DNA of 15,019 bases, taken from contig CANRPQ010000025.1 in NCBI GenBank assembly GCA_947632525.1, positions 1-15,019 on the forward strand. Reading direction: 5' to 3'. The DNA comes from an uncultured Clostridia bacterium (lineage in GTDB: Bacteria; Bacillota; Clostridia; TANB77; CAG-508). Made by a program: the position numbers and the translations under genes. Shown piece by piece: positions 13,963-15,019 of the stretch (position 1 is the first letter of the stretch; each line of letters starts with the position of its first letter). The notes beneath the pieces are model-generated. The model had not been told where the DNA came from. It ran no database searches and worked only from the letters and a program-made list of their open reading frames with translations.

Positions 13963-14862
13963 TTAGTCTTCTCTTTTTGCTATAGTTACTACTGCAAATA
14001 CTAATGCTGTCATTAATGTTACAGATAATAATAAATTATCTTCAGTTCCTGTTTTAGGTGTCTCGTCTTTTTTAGGATCTTCATTCTTAGGTGCAGTATA
14101 TTTTTCACCAGCAACTTCTACATCACCTATATCATTACTTTTATATAAAACTTTACCTTGTTTATCTGTTATAACAACTGTATTACCACTTATTAATATT
14201 TTATCTTCAGTTCCTTCTTCATTTTTAACTTCAAAATTTTTCAAAGTTGGGTTATTTTCAGCAACATAAACAACATTTTCTGTTTCTGTAGATGTTAACT
14301 TACCATTCATAACTACTGTTGGAACATTTTCTGCATCAGTTGTAGAACCTTTTGCGATTTCTATACCATTGTTATTAGGGTTACCATTTCTACCTAATGT
14401 TAAATCTCTAACTTCAACAGTACCAGCGTTTACTAAAACAGCACCAAAACCACAATTATTAATTCTAACACCATTTAATATAACATAACCACCGTTATAA
14501 GCTTGTACACCATATTTTTCACTATTTTGTAATGTTATATTAGTTAATGTGACTTTTGCACCTGCTCCAACTGAAATAAAGCTACCGTCATTTCCTGAAT
14601 TAGTCCAATCATCGGCTTTTGTTATTGAATGTCCTTTAGCATCAATTGTAATGTTTTTGTCTGTTATTCCAATTGGTTTCTTTAAAGAAATGTTTTCTGT
14701 AATTTCAACTACATCACCACTTACAGCTGCATCTAAAGCAGTTCTTAATGTTTCATCATTAGTAGCAGTTCTAATTGTTGTAGCATTTGAAACACTTGTA
14801 GTAATAATTAAGCTAGCAAATAATATTGCTAAAAATAAAATAATTTTTTTAATGTAACTCAT
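13963..14862 (-). CDS. Cell-wall-anchored surface protein with beta-helix domain and TPKTG sorting signal
   Basis: The 299-residue product has a signal peptide (residues 1-27, 'LFLAILFASLIITTSVSNA') and a repeat-rich region resembling a right-handed beta-helix (about 30-220, with 'GAKVTLTNITLQN', 'GGYVILNGVRI' and 'AGTVEVRDLTL'). A Lys/Pro/Glu linker precedes a complete sorting signal: T-P-K-T-G at 268-272, a hydrophobic stretch at 277-295 and the tail KRED. It is exported and should be attached to peptidoglycan by sortase. The motif departs from L-P-x-T-G but fits the x-P-x-T-G type used by the class B sortase of C. difficile, and a class B sortase gene lies immediately downstream. The ATG has AAAGGATG upstream. 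Beta-helices often bind or process polysaccharide, but no catalytic residues are evident. Confidence 0.85.
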   Translation of the reverse strand: MSYIKKIILFLAILFASLIITTSVSNATTIRTATNDETLRTALDAAVSGDVVEITENISLKKPIGITDKNITIDAKGHSITKADDWTNSGNDGSFISVGAGAKVTLTNITLQNSEKYGVQAYNGGYVILNGVRINNCGFGAVLVNAGTVEVRDLTLGRNGNPNNNGIEIAKGSTTDAENVPTVVMNGKLTSTETENVVYVAENNPTLKNFEVKNEEGTEDKILISGNTVVITDKQGKVLYKSNDIGDVEVAGEKYTAPKNEDPKKDETPKTGTEDNLLLSVTLMTALVFAVVTIAKRED

Positions 14863-14898
14863 ATTCTTACATCCTTTCTAAATATATTTATACTAAAA

Positions 14899-14918
14899 TA
14901 CATATTTTTAAAAATGTA
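14899..14918. repeat. A/T-rich inverted repeat upstream of the surface-protein gene
   Basis: TACATATTTTT is mirrored by AAAAATGTA with a single-base bulge, 37-56 bp upstream of the start codon. It lies where a promoter or operator would be expected, but I see no clear -35/-10 pair in 14863-15019 and would not claim a function. Confidence 0.3.
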
Positions 14919-15019
14919 TAAAAATAGTGTATTTTGTAGTATTTAATATTATTATGTACTTTAAATAAAATTTTATGCTAATTAAAACAAAAGAAAAAAA
15001 TTCCTTTTATAATTTAAAT

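Overview
The window is AT-rich (about 30% G+C in the core genes by eye). Ribosome-binding sites are AGGAGG-type, and several promoters have -35 and -10 boxes at a 17-bp spacing. Its gene content is Gram-positive: RNase J, MraZ with its operator boxes, FtsL, a transpeptidase penicillin-binding protein, a class B sortase and a sortase substrate, together with type IV pilus genes. This fits a Clostridia-like member of the Bacillota, probably uncultured. The genus cannot be fixed from the sequence.

Layout. 1-1853: the 3' end of a pilT retraction ATPase gene, then a PilC/GspF inner-membrane platform gene. 1857-2170: a 78-residue ORF of unknown function with its own promoter and a terminator that overlaps its stop codon. 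2179-4276: a consensus promoter, a hairpin-rich leader with an internal terminator-like stem, and the RNase J gene. 4297-4590: a 42-residue Lys-rich ORF with its own promoter and strong terminator. 4604-6945: the start of the division/cell-wall (dcw) cluster, mraZ (with three GTGG operator boxes), rsmH and ftsL. 6954-7112: a 159-bp element bounded by perfect 21-bp inverted repeats, MITE-like. 7229-8075: a reverse-strand gene for a 207-residue protein resembling the C-type-lectin-like DUF6273 group, with a consensus promoter and an orphan Shine-Dalgarno sequence in its leader. 8151-11048: a DHHW-family protein and an MBOAT O-acyltransferase, a likely envelope-acylation pair. 11165-13048: an FtsI/SpoVD-type PBP gene that stops abruptly just after its catalytic domain core. 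13068-14862, reverse strand: a class B sortase gene and a gene for a cell-wall-anchored protein with a TPKTG sorting signal.

How the genes fit together. Most of the window concerns the cell envelope: pilus retraction, septal peptidoglycan synthesis, acylation of a surface polymer, and covalent anchoring of a surface protein. In relatives ftsL is normally followed directly by the PBP gene. Here about 4.2 kb separates them, and the PBP gene then ends at a junction 19 bp from a convergent sortase gene, so the locus looks rearranged twice. Three self-contained transcription units (78 aa, 42 aa and 207 aa) have visibly higher G+C (about 39%, 42% and 42-48% by hand count) and Leu/Ala/Arg codons unlike their neighbours. 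They look like acquired single-gene cassettes placed between core operons, and with the inverted-repeat element and the PBP junction they are the most interesting parts of the window.
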